NCBI GenBank assembly: GCA_018304425.1
Contig: JAGVWE010000006.1
Coordinates: 62,001-126,000 of the forward strand
DNA length: 64,000 bases
Source of the DNA: Candidatus Iainarchaeum sp.
GTDB taxonomy: Archaea; Iainarchaeota; Iainarchaeia; Iainarchaeales; UBA10219
Direction of reading: 5' to 3'
Shown here: positions 46,502 through 55,717 of the stretch, in pieces
How positions within the stretch are numbered: position 1 is the stretch's first letter
How the letters are laid out: each line of letters starts with the position of its first letter
Translations under genes and position numbers: made by a program
The notes under the pieces: generated by a model
What the model was told of the DNA's origin: nothing
What the model saw: only the letters and a program-made list of their open reading frames with translations
Databases searched by the model: none

Positions 46502-47626
46502 GTGGACAAACGCGTGGCAGGCGTCCTAGGCGCTTTCCTGGGCTTGCAGCTCCTGGCCTTGTTCCTGGGCCCGACCGGTTACGTGGGCACGGACGGGGAC
46601 GCGCACCTCCGCTACTACGAGTTCCTCGCCCAGGAAAAGCGGCACCCGGTCACGGCGGACTTCAAGGGCATGGCGGACCGCGAACTATTCCAGGTGCCCA
46701 TCCTCTCCTACCTGCTGAACTACCCGGCCTGGGCGCTGGCAGGCTCGACCGGAGTCCGGTTCATGAACCTCGCGTGGACTGCGCTGGCCCTGCTGGTGTT
46801 CTGGCGTTTCGTGCTCAAAAGCCGCTGCAAAAAAAACAAGTGGCTGTGGCTGGCCCTGCCCTTGCTGGCCTTCCTCCCCCACACGGTTTTCTACGCGCAG
46901 GCGGTGGGCCCCGAAGCCGTGCTGCTGCTGGCCTCCGCCCTCTCCACGGCTTTCTTCCTGCGGTTCCTGGACGGCAAAGGCAACGCGGGACTGAACGGCC
47001 TCGCGACCGGCCTGCCCTTGCTCGTGAAATTGAATGGCCTGGCCTTGCCTGCCGCAGCCCTGCTTTATTTGGGCTGGCGTTACTGGAAAGACAAAAAACT
47101 ACCTGCCCGAGTCAAGCCCTTCCTTGCCGGCATGCTGGTGGTAATCGCCTGGTTCTTCGCCAACAACCTCTACCACTTCGGGAGGCTCATCCCGTTCGCG
47201 ATGCCCTACACCCTGCGGCCACTGGCGAATTACCCGGCCTGCCTCCGGGAAACTCTGACCTCGTTCTGGGGCGGGCTGCCGGCCACGGAAACGCATCTCC
47301 CCCTACTGGCCGTCAAAGGCCTCCTGCTGCTGGTCCTGGGACTGGCCTTCCTCCGGTTCTTCCTGTCGAAGAACCAGCAAAGGGGCTTCCCGGCCTGCGT
47401 GGCCCTGACCTCCCTGGGCTTGTACGCCTTCAACGCCTTGTTCGCCTCGGGCAGCGAGTGGTGCACGCACTCCCGTTACCTCATCCCCCTCTACCCCGTG
47501 CTCGCCCTCGTCGTCGTGCAAGGCCTTCGGCAGGACAAGCCCAAGCCCCGGCTGCTGCAGGCCTGGATGGGATTGCTTTTTATTAGTGCCGTGGTTGAAA
47601 TTGCCTTGTTTGCCGCGTTCCGGTAA
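46502..47626 (+). CDS. Multi-pass membrane protein, probable GT-C glycosyltransferase
   Basis: 374 residues from a GTG, with about nine hydrophobic helices. TGYVGTDGDAHLRYYEFLAQEKRHPV after the first helix places an acidic D-x-D near the start, as in GT-C enzymes, and YAQAVGPEAVLLLASALSTAFFLRFL is typical of these families. It would take a lipid-linked sugar on the extracytoplasmic face. Operon partner of the nucleotidyltransferase (21-base gap) and GT2 (8-base gap). Family by pattern only. Confidence 0.62.
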   Translation: MDKRVAGVLGAFLGLQLLALFLGPTGYVGTDGDAHLRYYEFLAQEKRHPVTADFKGMADRELFQVPILSYLLNYPAWALAGSTGVRFMNLAWTALALLVFWRFVLKSRCKKNKWLWLALPLLAFLPHTVFYAQAVGPEAVLLLASALSTAFFLRFLDGKGNAGLNGLATGLPLLVKLNGLALPAAALLYLGWRYWKDKKLPARVKPFLAGMLVVIAWFFANNLYHFGRLIPFAMPYTLRPLANYPACLRETLTSFWGGLPATETHLPLLAVKGLLLLVLGLAFLRFFLSKNQQRGFPACVALTSLGLYAFNALFASGSEWCTHSRYLIPLYPVLALVVVQGLRQDKPKPRLLQAWMGLLFISAVVEIALFAAFR

Positions 47627-47634
47627 GTGAAACC

Positions 47635-48321
47635 ATGCCACCAGAGAAGGGACTCAGCGTCATCATCCCCTGCTTCAACGAGGAAGAAAACGTCGCGGAA
47701 TGCGTGAACCGCGTGCCGGCCATGCCGTGGAAGACCGAGGTCATTGTGGTGGATGACGGCAGCATCGACGACACCTCGGAAACCGCGCGCAAACTGAAGA
47801 AGCCCGGCCTCAAAGTCATCAGCTACAAGCCCAACAAGGGCAAGGGCTACGCGGTCCGCATGGGCATCGCCAAGGCAAGTCATGACGTGGTCGTCATCGT
47901 GGACGCGGACATGGCCACCATGCCCGAGGAAATCCCGGACGTGGTCAAGCCCATCATGGAAGGCAGGGCCGACTTCGTGAACGCCTCGCGCCTGGTCTAC
48001 TCCATGGAAGCGGGGGCCATGAAATGGTTTCACGTGCCCGTGAACCACTTGTTCGCCTTCCTGGTCGGCTTGCTGGTGGGAGCGCGGCTGACGGACAGCC
48101 TGTGCGGGTTCAAGGCCTTCCGGAAAAGCATGCTATTCGAGCACCTGCAGGAAGACGGCTGGCCGGACTTCGAAATGCTCATCCAGGCGGGAAGGAACGG
48201 CATGCGCGTAGTGGAGGTGCCCACCCATTACATGGCGCGGAGGAAAGGGGCCTCCAAGATGAAGAGCTTCCGCCACGGCTTCGCCATGCTCTTGATGCTC
48301 TTGAAAGCGGTGTTCGAATGA
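47635..48321 (+). CDS. GT2 glycosyltransferase, dolichyl-phosphate sugar synthase type
   Basis: A 228-residue GT-A enzyme: LSVIIPCFNEEENVAECVNRV, VIVVDDGSIDDTSETARKL, KGKGYAVRMGIAKASHDVVVIVDADMATMPEEI with the D-x-D, and SLCGFKAFRKSM, matching the DPM1/Alg5-type group. The LFAFLVGLLVGA segment could contact the membrane. Its ATGA overlap with the methyltransferase indicates coupling. Confidence 0.85.
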   Translation: MPPEKGLSVIIPCFNEEENVAECVNRVPAMPWKTEVIVVDDGSIDDTSETARKLKKPGLKVISYKPNKGKGYAVRMGIAKASHDVVVIVDADMATMPEEIPDVVKPIMEGRADFVNASRLVYSMEAGAMKWFHVPVNHLFAFLVGLLVGARLTDSLCGFKAFRKSMLFEHLQEDGWPDFEMLIQAGRNGMRVVEVPTHYMARRKGASKMKSFRHGFAMLLMLLKAVFE

Positions 48322-48995
48322 GTTCGGTCAAGGAAGTGCAGGCGCACTTCGACGGCATCGCGAAAGACTACGATTATTACAAGAAAAAGAACTGGTACTA
48401 TTACCAGAACCTCAAGGAATTCTTTGCCGGGCTCATTCCCCCGGGTTCGAGCGTCCTCGAAATCGGCTGCGGCACGGGCGCCCTCCTCCACCACGTCCGG
48501 CCGAAGAGGGGATTGGGCATCGATTCCAGCCGGGCCATGCTGGAGATTGCACGGAAACGGTTCCCCGAACTCGAGTTCCGGCAAATCCCCGCCGAAGAAC
48601 TGCAGGGAAAAGAGAAATTCGATTACCTGGTGATGGCCGACGTCGTCGAACACCTGTCCAACCTCGAGCAGGCCCTGGCCAAGACCGCTGGCTGCTGCCG
48701 GAAGGGCTCGGTGCTGATCATCACTTCCATCAACCCGGTCTGGGAACCCATCCTGGACCTCGCCGAAAGGCTTGGCCTGAAAATGCCGGAAGGGCCGCAT
48801 GACTGGCCGGGCCAGGAAAGGCTGCGGCAATTGCTGGAACGCCAGGGCTTCCAAGCCAGGAGCACGGGCTATCGGCTGCTCATACCCAAGCACGTGCCCT
48901 TCCTCTCGGATTACGCGAACAAGCACTTCGCGCGGGTGCCCTTCCTGCGGGGCCTGGGGGTCATCCAGTTCCTGGTGGCCGAATTCAAGCCATAG
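48318..48995 (+). CDS. SAM-dependent methyltransferase
   Basis: A 225-residue class I methyltransferase: VQAHFDGIAKDYDYYKKKNWYYYQNLKEFFAGLIPPGSSVLEIGCGTGALLHHV is a typical type 11/UbiE start with motif I E-I-G-C-G-T-G. LGIDSSRAMLEIARKRF and FDYLVMADVVEHLSNLEQAL follow. A later VWEPILDLAERLGLKMPEGPHDW loop occurs in methyltransferases of glycan loci. The longer upstream frame is a shadow of the GT2 gene; ATG 48318 overlaps it by four bases. Confidence 0.85.
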   Translation: MSSVKEVQAHFDGIAKDYDYYKKKNWYYYQNLKEFFAGLIPPGSSVLEIGCGTGALLHHVRPKRGLGIDSSRAMLEIARKRFPELEFRQIPAEELQGKEKFDYLVMADVVEHLSNLEQALAKTAGCCRKGSVLIITSINPVWEPILDLAERLGLKMPEGPHDWPGQERLRQLLERQGFQARSTGYRLLIPKHVPFLSDYANKHFARVPFLRGLGVIQFLVAEFKP

Positions 48996-49033
48996 GGTTT
49001 TATTCCATTCGCGGCTCAAATCAAGGGATTTCC

Positions 49034-49564
49034 ATGGACTTGAAAGCCTGCATCCGGAAGATCCCGGACTTCCCCAAGAAAGGCATCCTCTTCTACGACA
49101 TCACGACCCTGTTAAAGGACCAGGCCGCGTTGAAGCACGTCATCGACCAGGTCTACGAGCACTACATCAAGAAAGAAGCGGCCCCCGCCAAAATCGTGGC
49201 CGTGGAAAGCAGGGGCTTCATTTTCGGCGCGGCCCTCGCCTACAAACTGCACGCCGGCTTCGTCCCCGTGCGGAAACCCGGCAAGCTGCCGGCCAAAACC
49301 CTGTCCACCAGTTACGCCCTCGAATACGGGAAGGACTCGATTTGCATGCACGAAGACGCCATCGTCCAAGGCGAGCGCGTGCTCATCGTGGACGACCTGC
49401 TCGCAACGGGGGGAACGGCCAAGGCCGCCATCGACTTGGTGGAAAAATGCGGCGGCAAAGTCATCGGCCTGGCCTTCGTCGTCGAACTCGGCTTCCTGCG
49501 GGGCCGCGAAAAACTCAAGGGATACGACGTGTTCTCGCTCGTCAACTACGTGAAAGAGGAATGA
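49034..49564 (+). CDS. apt: Adenine phosphoribosyltransferase
   Basis: A 176-residue type I phosphoribosyltransferase: IRKIPDFPKKGILFYDITTLLKD at the N-terminus and VAVESRGFIFGAALAYKL are APT signatures, and RVLIVDDLLATGGTAKAAIDLVEKCGG is the PRPP-binding loop. It converts adenine plus PRPP to AMP. Its ATGA overlap with MTA phosphorylase, which releases adenine, makes a direct pathway: methylthioadenosine to adenine to AMP. Begins a small (+) salvage operon after the glycan island. Confidence 0.92.
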   Translation: MDLKACIRKIPDFPKKGILFYDITTLLKDQAALKHVIDQVYEHYIKKEAAPAKIVAVESRGFIFGAALAYKLHAGFVPVRKPGKLPAKTLSTSYALEYGKDSICMHEDAIVQGERVLIVDDLLATGGTAKAAIDLVEKCGGKVIGLAFVVELGFLRGREKLKGYDVFSLVNYVKEE

Positions 49565-50346
49565 CCTTGATTGGCATCATCGGCGGCAGCGGCTTGTACG
49601 ACCCGGAACTATTGGAAAACAAGAAGACCGTGAACGCGAAAACGCCGTACGGCAAACCCTCGGACAAGATAACTACTGGCACCATCCAAGGCGTGAAGGT
49701 CGCGTTCCTGCCCCGCCACGGCGCGAAGCACACCCTGAACCCCAGCAACATCCCTTACCGGGCCAACATCTGGGCCCTGAAGAAACTCGGCTGCCGCCGA
49801 ATCCTCGCGCCCTGCGCAGTGGGCTCGCTCCAGGAAGACGTGGAACCCGGGACCCTGGTGTTCCCCGACCAGTTCATTGACCGCACCTACAAGCGCGAAA
49901 CCACGTTCTACGACAAAAAACGGGTCTGCCACATTTCGGTGGCGGAACCCTTTTGCGGCGAACTCCGCGAGCGCCTCGTCAAGTCAGCCATCCAACAGGA
50001 CATCCCCTACCGCCGCGACGGCACGTATGTCTGCATCGAGGGGCCAAGGTTTTCCACCAAAGCCGAGTCAAGGCTTTACCGGGGCTGGGGCGCCCACCTC
50101 ATCGGCATGACGCTCTGCCCCGAAGCCGTGCTGGCCCGGGAAGCCGAGCTATGCTATGCCCCCATCGCCATGATAACGGATTACGACACCTTCAAGGAAC
50201 AACCCGTGACCACCGAGGAAATCCTTTCCACGATGAAGGCCAATGTGGAAAAGGTCAAGAAACTCCTGCTCGACGCCATCACGAAAATCCCCGCCGAGCG
50301 GGAGAAGTGCGGGTGCGGGAACGCGTTGAAGGGCGCACTCATCTAG
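49561..50346 (+). CDS. mtnP: S-methyl-5'-thioadenosine phosphorylase
   Basis: A 261-residue phosphorylase: TLIGIIGGSGLYDPELL and VAFLPRHGAKHTLNPSNIPYRANIWALKKLGCRRILAPCAVGSL are the PNP/MTAP family signatures, and YVCIEGPRFSTKAESRLYRGWGAHLIGMTLCPEAVLAREAELCYA holds the substrate pocket. It splits methylthioadenosine (or related 5'-deoxyadenosine) with phosphate into adenine and the ribose 1-phosphate derivative. Product use is by mtnA at 51828. Coupled to apt by overlap. Confidence 0.92.
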   Translation: MTLIGIIGGSGLYDPELLENKKTVNAKTPYGKPSDKITTGTIQGVKVAFLPRHGAKHTLNPSNIPYRANIWALKKLGCRRILAPCAVGSLQEDVEPGTLVFPDQFIDRTYKRETTFYDKKRVCHISVAEPFCGELRERLVKSAIQQDIPYRRDGTYVCIEGPRFSTKAESRLYRGWGAHLIGMTLCPEAVLAREAELCYAPIAMITDYDTFKEQPVTTEEILSTMKANVEKVKKLLLDAITKIPAEREKCGCGNALKGALI

Positions 50347-50371
50347 GCCCATGGTCGGCTCCCATAGCCAA

Positions 50372-50410
50372 AGGTTTAAATAAACGTTAATAGTAACTCT
50401 AATATTAACG
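50372..50410 (+). promoter_or_regulatory. TATA box and inverted repeat of the RHH gene
   Basis: GGTTTAAATAA (50373-50383) is a strong archaeal TATA box. CGTTAATA (50385-50392) and TATTAACG (50403-50410) form a perfect inverted repeat with 8-base arms across 10 bases, between the TATA box and the ATG at 50430. It has the geometry expected of an RHH operator. Confidence 0.6.
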
Positions 50411-50429
50411 CCCGCGTGGGTGGAAAACA

Positions 50430-50705
50430 ATGAAGCAGTACGTCACGAATGTGGAGCCAGCCCTCATCAAGGAAGTCGACAAAATCGTCAAGAAGAAACA
50501 GCATTACAGTTCCCGCAACGAGTTCATCCGGGACGCCATCCGAAGCAAGGTGAAAGAACCACGGGCCATGAAACTCCGGGAAGCGCTGAGAAAAATCAGA
50601 GAAACTGCATTGAAGCGGGGTTGGAATGGAGAGATGCCAACCAAAGCGGAACGCGAAAAAATCCTGCAAGAATTTCTGAAAGAAAAAGGTCTTTCACTCG
50701 ATTAA
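50430..50705 (+). CDS. RHH (CopG-like) antitoxin or regulator
   Basis: A 91-residue protein: KQYVTNVEPALIKEVDKIVKKKQHYSSRNEFIRDAIRSKVKE is a textbook ribbon-helix-helix unit with S-R-N-E-F-I-R-D-A. A long charged helix follows, of the sort that binds a toxin (EALRKIRETALKRGWNGEMPTKAEREKILQEFLKEKG). A palindromic promoter precedes it. The nearest PIN-domain gene is on the opposite strand, overlapping its last 12 bases tail to tail, an unusual layout for a pair. Confidence 0.78.
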   Translation: MKQYVTNVEPALIKEVDKIVKKKQHYSSRNEFIRDAIRSKVKEPRAMKLREALRKIRETALKRGWNGEMPTKAEREKILQEFLKEKGLSLD

Positions 50706-51131
50706 GTCCCTGGGTGCTACGACGCGAATCAAACCCGCAGCAAGCACAAAATCTTTTTTGTTGAAAGTCATCAAGGCATCGCAATGGGCTTCGATGGCAA
50801 TCGCTGCATGGAGGGCATCCATGGAAGGAACGCCTTTTCCGCGAAATTCCTCGGCCAAAGAAGTGCACCGCCCAGTAGACTCGGTAACTTCGACAGATAT
50901 TTCTCGCTCTCGGAAGAAATCGAGCACTTCTTGTGCGGAGTGGTATGCAATCCGCTTGATTTCCCGAAACACGTAATCAGACAACACTACGGTAAACCGT
51001 TCCGGGCACGCGTCAAAGAAATCCTCGACGTCTTGGTACATCAACTTGAATGGCTTGCCCATGTCGGCCTTAACGAAGGCGATGAAAATGTTGGCATCCA
51101 GGTAGACACGCTGTTTAGGGGCTGGCGACAT
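50694..51131 (-). CDS. VapC-like PIN-domain toxin on the opposite strand
   Basis: A 145-residue PIN domain. Acidic residues: D12 (VYLDANIFIAFV), E57 (YVFREIKRIA), D105 (VPSMDALHAAIA) and D127 (FNKKDFVL). Family members are RNases, active as toxins. It is encoded tail to tail with the RHH gene, overlapping its end by 12 bases, and no antitoxin lies upstream on its own strand, so either the RHH protein acts as antitoxin in trans or this is a solo PIN. ATG 51131 chosen (MSPAPKQRVYLD); an upstream in-frame start at 51188 is possible. Confidence 0.75.
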   Translation of the reverse strand: MSPAPKQRVYLDANIFIAFVKADMGKPFKLMYQDVEDFFDACPERFTVVLSDYVFREIKRIAYHSAQEVLDFFREREISVEVTESTGRCTSLAEEFRGKGVPSMDALHAAIAIEAHCDALMTFNKKDFVLAAGLIRVVAPRDLIE

Positions 51132-51223
51132 GCACGACCCTCCGAAGGGTTTCGGCAACGGGTGCGGTGCCAGCCATAATAGCCACACGCCAACCAGTTT
51201 TTAGGCTTTTCGACGATTGCCGA

Positions 51224-51817
51224 TTACTTCAGGGCGCGCGCCTTTTCCAGCATCTCGACGGCGCGCTTGCCGCATTCATCCAGGGTCTTCCCCAAGCAGT
51301 AAAAGCCGTGGCCCTTGACGACCACGAAATGGGTTTGCTTGAGCGCGGACAGGACTTCCTCGACTTCCTTGCGCGTGCCGTACTCGACCTCGGACTTGGT
51401 TTCCGGAACCCCCAACGCCCTTGCATGGGCCAGGATGTCCGGGGAATGACCGTGGAACACCGCGTTCGCGTCCCGCCTCGACCGGTAAATCGCCATGTGC
51501 ACCATGGACTCGGAGCTCGGCTCGTACTTGCCGGTGACCGCGACCCGGACATCCACCATGTTCACGTCCTCGACGTTGACGAACTCGTCTTCCACGATTT
51601 TCCCGAGGTCGGCGCCGGTGCGAGTGATGAGGCAGCCGTTCTTGTAGCGCGCCGACAGGTTGCCGGAGGTGCCGGCGCCTTCTCCCTGAGGGGGACAAAA
51701 CCCCTTCGCAGCCAGCTCATGCGCCCACTTGACCAGGTCCTTGGCCTTGTCGACCTTGAAGGAAGCCCGGTTCATGAACACGGTCTCGAACTTGGTTCCA
51801 CGATAGGATTCAGGCAT
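51224..51817 (-). CDS. Class II aldolase (fuculose-1-phosphate/methylthioribulose-1-phosphate aldolase type)
   Basis: A 197-residue class II aldolase/adducin-family protein: GAGTSGNLSARYKNGCLITRTGADLGKI is the N-terminal phosphate-binding part. SSESMVHMAIYRSRRDANAVFHGHSPD supplies the E and H-x-H metal ligands, and VVVKGHGFYCLGKTLDEC the last. Behind mtnA, it probably cleaves the ribulose 1-phosphate derivative from methylthioadenosine or 5'-deoxyadenosine into DHAP and an aldehyde (DHAP shunt) rather than dehydrating it. MtnB-type dehydratase is the alternative. ATG 51817; ten bases after mtnA. Confidence 0.8.
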   Translation of the reverse strand: MPESYRGTKFETVFMNRASFKVDKAKDLVKWAHELAAKGFCPPQGEGAGTSGNLSARYKNGCLITRTGADLGKIVEDEFVNVEDVNMVDVRVAVTGKYEPSSESMVHMAIYRSRRDANAVFHGHSPDILAHARALGVPETKSEVEYGTRKEVEEVLSALKQTHFVVVKGHGFYCLGKTLDECGKRAVEMLEKARALK

Positions 51818-51827
51818 GTCAACCAAT

Positions 51828-52862
<1,035 letters not shown>

Positions 52863-52866
52863 GGAA

Positions 52867-53412
52867 TCACATGGGGTGGCCAACCCGGTACCGGCGCTTG
52901 CCGCTTCGCTCTGCTGCGCCGGTGGGGTCGGGTCTGCCCGTTGCCCCAGGCCACCAGCCCTTGGGCTCCAATTGCTGGACTACCGCATCAATGACGTCTC
53001 GGTCCTCGATGCCAAGGACATTCATAAGCCTTGCTTCCACGGCACGTGCGGCGGTGCGAAGGGATTTTTTCATAGGAATAGGAAGTTCACGAACGTCAAG
53101 CCACTGGCCCAATGCATCACGGACGCGCATGAGTTCCACAATCGGTGGCATCGCTTCCTTGAGTTCCGGCAGCTCGCGTGCAACAAAGCGATAACGCGGC
53201 ACCCGGTTCAATCGCACGCCAAGCGCGACTTCCATTCTGCGAACCGCTTCCCGGGCCTGTTGCAGGCGCGCAGCCCGCGCGGCCCGTAACCGGGCAACCG
53301 CCACCGGGTTCGATTTCTTTATTTTCTTGGCAAAAATCACATAGTTCTTCGGGGCCTTCACGGGCCTTGGATGATAGTCCATGGGGTTCGGCGGTCTGGG
53401 CTTTCGCGGCAT
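52867..53412 (-). CDS. Unrecognised basic helical protein upstream of mtnA
   Basis: A 181-residue protein that I do not recognise. The first 50 residues are proline/lysine/arginine-rich (MPRKPRPPNPMDYHPRPVK). Residues about 40-130 are alpha-helical and charged (VARLRAARAARLQQAREAVRRMEVAL, MPPIVELMRVRDALGQWLDVRELPI). No cysteines, no signal peptide, no membrane helix. It ends four bases before the mtnA start, so it is probably transcribed with mtnA. It carries the same 18-base promoter (53441-53458, minus strand) as the two HTH-rich genes at 54025 and 55757, 29 bases before its ATG, pointing to leaderless mRNA and shared control. Confidence 0.6.
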   Translation of the reverse strand: MPRKPRPPNPMDYHPRPVKAPKNYVIFAKKIKKSNPVAVARLRAARAARLQQAREAVRRMEVALGVRLNRVPRYRFVARELPELKEAMPPIVELMRVRDALGQWLDVRELPIPMKKSLRTAARAVEARLMNVLGIEDRDVIDAVVQQLEPKGWWPGATGRPDPTGAAERSGKRRYRVGHPM

Positions 53413-53440
53413 TTAATCCACTATAAGAGAAGCCGTCGAA

Positions 53441-53458
53441 CTATTTAACGGTTTCGGG
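53441..53458 (-). promoter_or_regulatory. Shared promoter element, copy 1
   Basis: On the minus strand the sequence is CCCGAAACCGTTAAATAG, 18 bases, identical to 53986-54003 and 17/18 identical to 55718-55735. TTAAATAG is the TATA box and GAAACC sits in the BRE position. The ATG lies 29 bases downstream. Confidence 0.7.
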
Positions 53459-53535
53459 TTCCGCCTTCCTTGCCGTTCACTTCCATTCCTTGGCCCCCAA
53501 CCTGAATTCCAGTCTTTTCCCCGGCATGCAAACCA

Positions 53536-53850
53536 CTAGCCTTGCACGTCCAGTACCCTGTACCAGCGTTCGCCGAAGGCATCCTCCAACATGGATGCAT
53601 ACCCCTCCCCACAGAGGTTTTTGAGACGACGCTCCACATCCCCGTAGAGGCGCATGGCTGCCTTGGTCAATACCGTGTCCCTTTCTCCCGTATGCTGGCC
53701 AAGCCAGATAACGAGCCGCCTGGCGGCATCGCGGGCGACAAACAATTGGCGAAACGGCTCGGGTTGCGTACTGATGATATTCACGCGCTTGCTGCGCGGA
53801 AGGCCTTTGTCCCACTTCACGGCTGGCACGGCATCGAGGGAAGACAACAC
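53536..53850 (-). CDS. Hypothetical protein
   Basis: A 104-residue frame from a GTG. The sequence RQLFVARDAARRLVIWLGQH, TKAAMRLYGDVERRLKNL and GYASMLEDAFGERWYRVLDVQG looks like a small mixed alpha/beta protein with plausible composition. The antisense frames in the same stretch look worse. I recognise no domain, and no clear TATA box lies within 60 bases of the start. It lies between the two divergent copies of the shared promoter element. Confidence 0.4.
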   Translation of the reverse strand: MLSSLDAVPAVKWDKGLPRSKRVNIISTQPEPFRQLFVARDAARRLVIWLGQHTGERDTVLTKAAMRLYGDVERRLKNLCGEGYASMLEDAFGERWYRVLDVQG

Positions 53851-53985
53851 GACCGTCCCTTGAACAAACCCCGATTGTAGCGGTGTTTCCTGGATTGGCC
53901 CATGCTGCCTCGGCGCGTCATGGAAACAATTACGCTACAGGGACTTAATTAACGTTTGCAGGCCTAGGCATCAGGCAGGCAGCGA
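53851..53985. other. Intergenic spacer before the first HTH-rich paralogue
   Basis: 135 bases with no gene seen. An AT-rich palindrome, CTTAATTAACG (53944-53954), could serve the minus-strand hypothetical gene but is about 95 bases from its start. Confidence 0.3.
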
Positions 53986-54003
53986 CCCGAAACCGTTAAA
54001 TAG
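53986..54003 (+). promoter_or_regulatory. Shared promoter element, copy 2
   Basis: CCCGAAACCGTTAAATAG followed by GGC. The ATG at 54025 lies about 22 bases downstream of the box, which implies leaderless mRNA. Confidence 0.75.
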
Positions 54004-54024
54004 GCTGGAAGCCTTGACTATTAC

Positions 54025-55713
54025 ATGGCTTTCAGCACGCGGGGCATTCGGATGCGCAATCCGCGGACGCACCGGATGCACTGGGTCGAGTTTGCTGGCA
54101 CCGTGCCCATGAAGCAGGCACCGAGGCGCTGGATTCAGGTGCCAGAACCGAGTGCGTGGAAGCAGGAAGGCGGGAAAGAGAATGCAAGCGCGGCGTTCAA
54201 AGCATCCCACAGGGACTTGACAAAATATTATCGGGCAAAGCGGGGCGTGCACGGCCCTGGGGGCATGCCGGCGGACACGCACCGACGCGCCACGCAATTG
54301 CTACAGTTCCTGAAAAAGTTCCCCCCCCAGCCCAGCGCCGTCGAAGTCATGGCCAACCTGGCCTTCAAGAAGGGCCTGACCAAGAAAGCCTTGGGCCCTT
54401 GGGCCACCATGCTGCGGTGGTTCCATCAAAAAAATCCGGGCGTGGTATCGGGTTACCCGCAGTGGACGGCAGTGGCCGTGAACACGGGCACCCTGGCTAG
54501 AGTCGATGAGCTGCTGGACCGGCGGCCTGAATTGTTCGACTCCGGAAAAATCGCGGACGCCTTGTCAATCAAGCCAACCAAGACGAACATTCAAATCATC
54601 AACACGGCCGTCGCCATCCTGGATGCCATGAAATTCGTGCAACGGTGGCAGGGGGAAAACAAGGGCCGCATGCAGGTGGTGGCGTCCAGGCACCGCTTCA
54701 AGGTGCGGTCCGCCCCCTTTGACCGGTCCGTGTTCAAGGTGCTCGATGCGCTCGTGAAGGGAGCGACGACCACGGCCGAAATAAAGGCCCAGGGAATCAA
54801 ATACCCCAAGGGACCCCTCAAGCGGCTGGAAGACCACGGCTTTATCGCGGTCAGGAAAGGGAGGGCCCGGAAGTTTTCGCTCGAAGTGACAGCAGTCGGC
54901 CACGAAGCCCATTTTGGCCAAGTGAACCGAAAAAGCGGGACGATTTCGCCGGCCTTCCGGCGGTTGCTCGAAGACAAGCGGAGCCCAGGCATCCACAAAC
55001 GGGCGCGGGACAAGGAAGCCCTCCGAAAGTGGGTGGAGGTGTGGGCGGCAAGGCTTGGCCCGGAAACCCCGCTTCCGCGCGTGATTGCACAAACGCTGGG
55101 AATATCACAAAAATACGTGAATTTAGTCATTTATGAGAACCGGTTTCCCTTGGTCGGTGCCGACCGCATGCCGCGCGCCCGCGCGTTTATCGCGGAGTTA
55201 AGCCGGGAAGTGCCGGGCATGGCCGAGAAATGCCAGACCATCGAAGGCGTGCTGACGAAAATGGAGGCGTTCGACCACGCCCGGCAGGCAGCGAAAGAAT
55301 TCGGGAACAGGATAGCCAAGCGCTTTGGCCTCGATTTGAAAGCGCGCCCACGCCTCGAGTGGAAGGATATGGCCGTGGAAGAAATCAGGGCGTCCCGCAA
55401 ACGCATCGGCGAACTGTGGAACGCGCGGCAGGAACTGGAAGAAGTGGCGAAAAGCGTGCCGAGAAAATCGCCTTCCGGCAGGCACCTCCGAAGAACGGTG
55501 CAGGCCGTGGACGCCGAACTCTGCCGGTTGACTGGTGCGGGCGACCCCAGGAGGCTGGAAAACGTACTGGTCGTCGTGGCACCGAAGGGAACCGATTGGC
55601 ACCTGTGGCTCGGCATAACCGGCTTGCCCCAACCAATTAGACGGCCCTTCAACGAGAACGAAGGCAACCGAAGGGCAGCCGCCGGGAGTAGTCGACCTTC
55701 GGCCTGGCAGTGA
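54025..55713 (+). CDS. Large HTH-rich protein of unknown family, copy A
   Basis: 562 residues, not recognised. After a basic N-terminus there is a helical region (PSAVEVMANLAFKKGLTKKALGPW), then a winged-helix-like unit (FDRSVFKVLDALVKGATTTAEIKAQGIKYPKGPLKRLEDHGFIAVRKGRARKFSLEVTAVGHEA, residues about 235-295), then a further HTH-like segment (PLPRVIAQTLGISQKYVNLVIYENRFPL near 350-380). The last 60 residues read like disordered tail. The protein is basic, has no signal peptide or membrane helix, and aligns in segment order with the next gene. A DNA-binding or RNA-binding role is likely; nothing more specific can be said. Confidence 0.65.
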   Translation: MAFSTRGIRMRNPRTHRMHWVEFAGTVPMKQAPRRWIQVPEPSAWKQEGGKENASAAFKASHRDLTKYYRAKRGVHGPGGMPADTHRRATQLLQFLKKFPPQPSAVEVMANLAFKKGLTKKALGPWATMLRWFHQKNPGVVSGYPQWTAVAVNTGTLARVDELLDRRPELFDSGKIADALSIKPTKTNIQIINTAVAILDAMKFVQRWQGENKGRMQVVASRHRFKVRSAPFDRSVFKVLDALVKGATTTAEIKAQGIKYPKGPLKRLEDHGFIAVRKGRARKFSLEVTAVGHEAHFGQVNRKSGTISPAFRRLLEDKRSPGIHKRARDKEALRKWVEVWAARLGPETPLPRVIAQTLGISQKYVNLVIYENRFPLVGADRMPRARAFIAELSREVPGMAEKCQTIEGVLTKMEAFDHARQAAKEFGNRIAKRFGLDLKARPRLEWKDMAVEEIRASRKRIGELWNARQELEEVAKSVPRKSPSGRHLRRTVQAVDAELCRLTGAGDPRRLENVLVVVAPKGTDWHLWLGITGLPQPIRRPFNENEGNRRAAAGSSRPSAWQ

Positions 55714-55717
55714 ATCG

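Noticed and set aside
48024-48317. Upstream extension of the methyltransferase frame
   Set aside because: It is an out-of-frame shadow of the GT2 gene; ATG 48318 overlaps its stop as in a coupled operon.
53542-53880. 112-residue plus-strand frame opposite the 53536-53850 gene
   Set aside because: Its sequence is less protein-like than that of the minus-strand frame, and it has no promoter box.
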